A DNA stretch of 8,021 nucleotides from Burkholderiales bacterium (lineage in GTDB: Bacteria > Pseudomonadota > Gammaproteobacteria > Burkholderiales > Thiobacillaceae): the NCBI GenBank assembly GCA_005793645.1, contig SXRG01000012.1, positions 1-8,021 on the forward strand, read 5' to 3'. Shown piece after piece: positions 6,700 through 8,021 of the stretch. The translations under genes were made by a program, and so were the position numbers. Under the pieces are notes generated by a model that made no database searches, was not told the DNA's origin, and worked only from the letters and a program-made list of their open reading frames with translations. The number at the start of each line of letters is the position of its first letter. The stretch's first letter is position 1.

Positions 6700-8021
6700 A
6701 TGCCTTTCATTCCGCATACCGAGGCCGATGTCGTGGCTATGCTGGGCGCCATCGGCGTGCCGGTAATCGACACCTTGTTCGACGAAATTCCGGCGGGTCT
6801 TGAGTGTGCCGGATTGCCCGGCGTGCCGGAGGGGTTGTCCGAGATGGCGCTGATGCGGCTTGCCCGCGAACGCGCCCGTGCGGATGGCGACTGGCTGAAT
6901 TTTATCGGTGCCGGCGCCTATGAGCACCACATCCCGGCGGCAGTTTGGCCCCTCGTCACCCGAGGCGAGTTTTATTCTGCCTACACACCCTATCAGGCTG
7001 AGGCCAGCCAGGGAACGCTTCAAGTCATCTATGAATATCAGACCCTGATTACCCGCTTGACCGGGCTGGATGTGTCTAACGCCTCCTTGTACGACGGCGC
7101 ATCCGCGCTGGCCGAGGCGATCTTGATGGCGGTGCGGGCCGACAAACTGAATCGTCGTCGCGTGCTGGTGCCGGCCACGGTCAATCCGCGTTATCGGGCG
7201 GTGGCCGCTGCGTTGGTTGCCCAGCAACGCATCGAGTTGGTCACCCTCCCGTATTGCACCGATTGCGGCCACAGCCTGGTCGATACCCTGCCGAAGGACG
7301 CGAACGCGGCTGCGTTGGTGATTCCGCAACCCAACTTTTTCGGCGTGCTGGAACCTGTTGATGCCATGACCGACTGGGCGCATGCACAAGGTATGCTGGC
7401 GATCGCGGTGGTCAACCCGATGCCGCTGGCGTTGCTGAAACCGCCGGGCCAATGGGGTGGTACGGGTGCCGATATTTGCGTCGGTGATGGTCAACCGCTG
7501 GGTATCCCGCTCTCTTCCGGCGGGCCGTATTTTGGTTTTATGACGGCTAAGCAGGCATTGGTGCGGCAGATGCCAGGGCGTATTGTGGGTCGCACCGTGG
7601 ATCTCGATGGCAAGGTTGGCTACACCTTGACCTTGCAGGCACGCGAGCAACACATCCGTCGCGCCAAGGCGACCTCCAATATCTGTTCCAACCAAGGGTT
7701 GATGGTGGTTGCCGCGACGATTTACATGAGCCTGATGGGCCCGCAGGGTCTGGCTCGTACCGCTGCCGCCAGCCATGCCAATACCCGTGCCCTGGTGGAG
7801 CGTTTGACGGCGTTGCCGGGGGTGAGTGAGCCGTTTAAGCGTCCCGCCTTCCACGAGGCAGTGATTCGCCTGCCGGGCGATGCCGCAGAGATCCTGCGTG
7901 CCCTCGCTGCCCGTGGCATCCACGGGGGGTATGCCTTGGGAGCGGACTATGCCGAGCTTTCCGATTGCATTCTGGTTTGCGCTACCGAGACCAAGACCGA
8001 GGCGGATCTGGACCGCTACGC
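6700..8021 (+). CDS. gcvPA: Glycine dehydrogenase (decarboxylating) subunit 1, GcvPA (3' end beyond window)
   Basis: The N-terminal half of a split glycine decarboxylase; with GcvPB it decarboxylates glycine and loads methylamine onto GcvH. The reading frame is open from ATG 6700 to the window edge (440 codons). Recognisable segments are [35 protein letters not shown], the [20 protein letters not shown] signature, [52 protein letters not shown] and [20 protein letters not shown]. The family is about 445-460 aa, so only a few residues should be missing. The PLP-binding lysine belongs to GcvPB, so its absence here is expected. The common RREKATSNIC appears as [10 protein letters not shown], a mild variation. 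There is no Shine-Dalgarno 4 nt after gcvH, suggesting translational coupling. gcvPB is expected immediately downstream. Confidence 0.95.
   Translation, partial: MPFIPHTEADVVAMLGAIGVPVIDTLFDEIPAGLECAGLPGVPEGLSEMALMRLARERARADGDWLNFIGAGAYEHHIPAAVWPLVTRGEFYSAYTPYQAEASQGTLQVIYEYQTLITRLTGLDVSNASLYDGASALAEAILMAVRADKLNRRRVLVPATVNPRYRAVAAALVAQQRIELVTLPYCTDCGHSLVDTLPKDANAAALVIPQPNFFGVLEPVDAMTDWAHAQGMLAIAVVNPMPLALLKPPGQWGGTGADICVGDGQPLGIPLSSGGPYFGFMTAKQALVRQMPGRIVGRTVDLDGKVGYTLTLQAREQHIRRAKATSNICSNQGLMVVAATIYMSLMGPQGLARTAAASHANTRALVERLTALPGVSEPFKRPAFHEAVIRLPGDAAEILRALAARGIHGGYALGADYAELSDCILVCATETKTEADLDRY

Noticed and set aside
6613..7923. A 436-codon open frame on the minus strand opposite gcvPA
   Set aside because: It is antisense to a clear GcvPA, has no family signature, and has the same GC-driven composition as other antisense frames.

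Overview
The window is a tightly packed, entirely plus-strand stretch of core-metabolism genes from a Gram-negative proteobacterium of moderately high GC. The LPS heptosyltransferase WaaC shows an outer membrane. The order aroQ-accB-accC-prmA-DUF3426, followed by a glycine-cleavage operon with a split P-protein, points to Beta- or Gammaproteobacteria. A GC-rich palindromic insert in prmA looks, from memory, more like betaproteobacterial repeats. The genus cannot be named from the sequence alone.

Layout: (1) 44-1009, waaC, inner-core LPS synthesis. (2) An 82-bp spacer with no clear terminator or promoter. (3) 1092-4368, a probable operon of aroQ (shikimate pathway), accB and accC (biotin carrier and biotin carboxylase of acetyl-CoA carboxylase) and prmA (ribosomal protein L11 methyltransferase). 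aroQ/accB overlap by 14 nt, accB/accC are 10 nt apart and accC/prmA overlap by 1 nt. (4) 4372-5148, an inner-membrane zinc-ribbon DUF3426 protein starting 3 nt after prmA. (5) A 57-bp spacer rich in short direct and inverted repeats. (6) 5206-8021, the glycine cleavage genes gcvT, gcvH and gcvPA. gcvPA is open at the window end, and gcvPB is expected just downstream.

How the genes work together: AccB carries biotin that AccC carboxylates, the first half-reaction of malonyl-CoA synthesis (AccA/AccD are elsewhere). GcvPA (with GcvPB) decarboxylates glycine onto the lipoyl arm of GcvH, and GcvT passes the remaining one-carbon unit to tetrahydrofolate. The window is mostly ordinary housekeeping DNA, and I see no defence system, phage, CRISPR or RNA gene. 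The standout is inside prmA: a 72-nt GC-rich palindromic element flanked by a 6-bp direct repeat (GGCGAG). It adds exactly 26 in-frame codons just before the SAM-binding motif. Removing 78 nt restores the usual PrmA spacing and length, so this looks like a small mobile repeat that inserted into an essential-type gene operon and became protein-coding.
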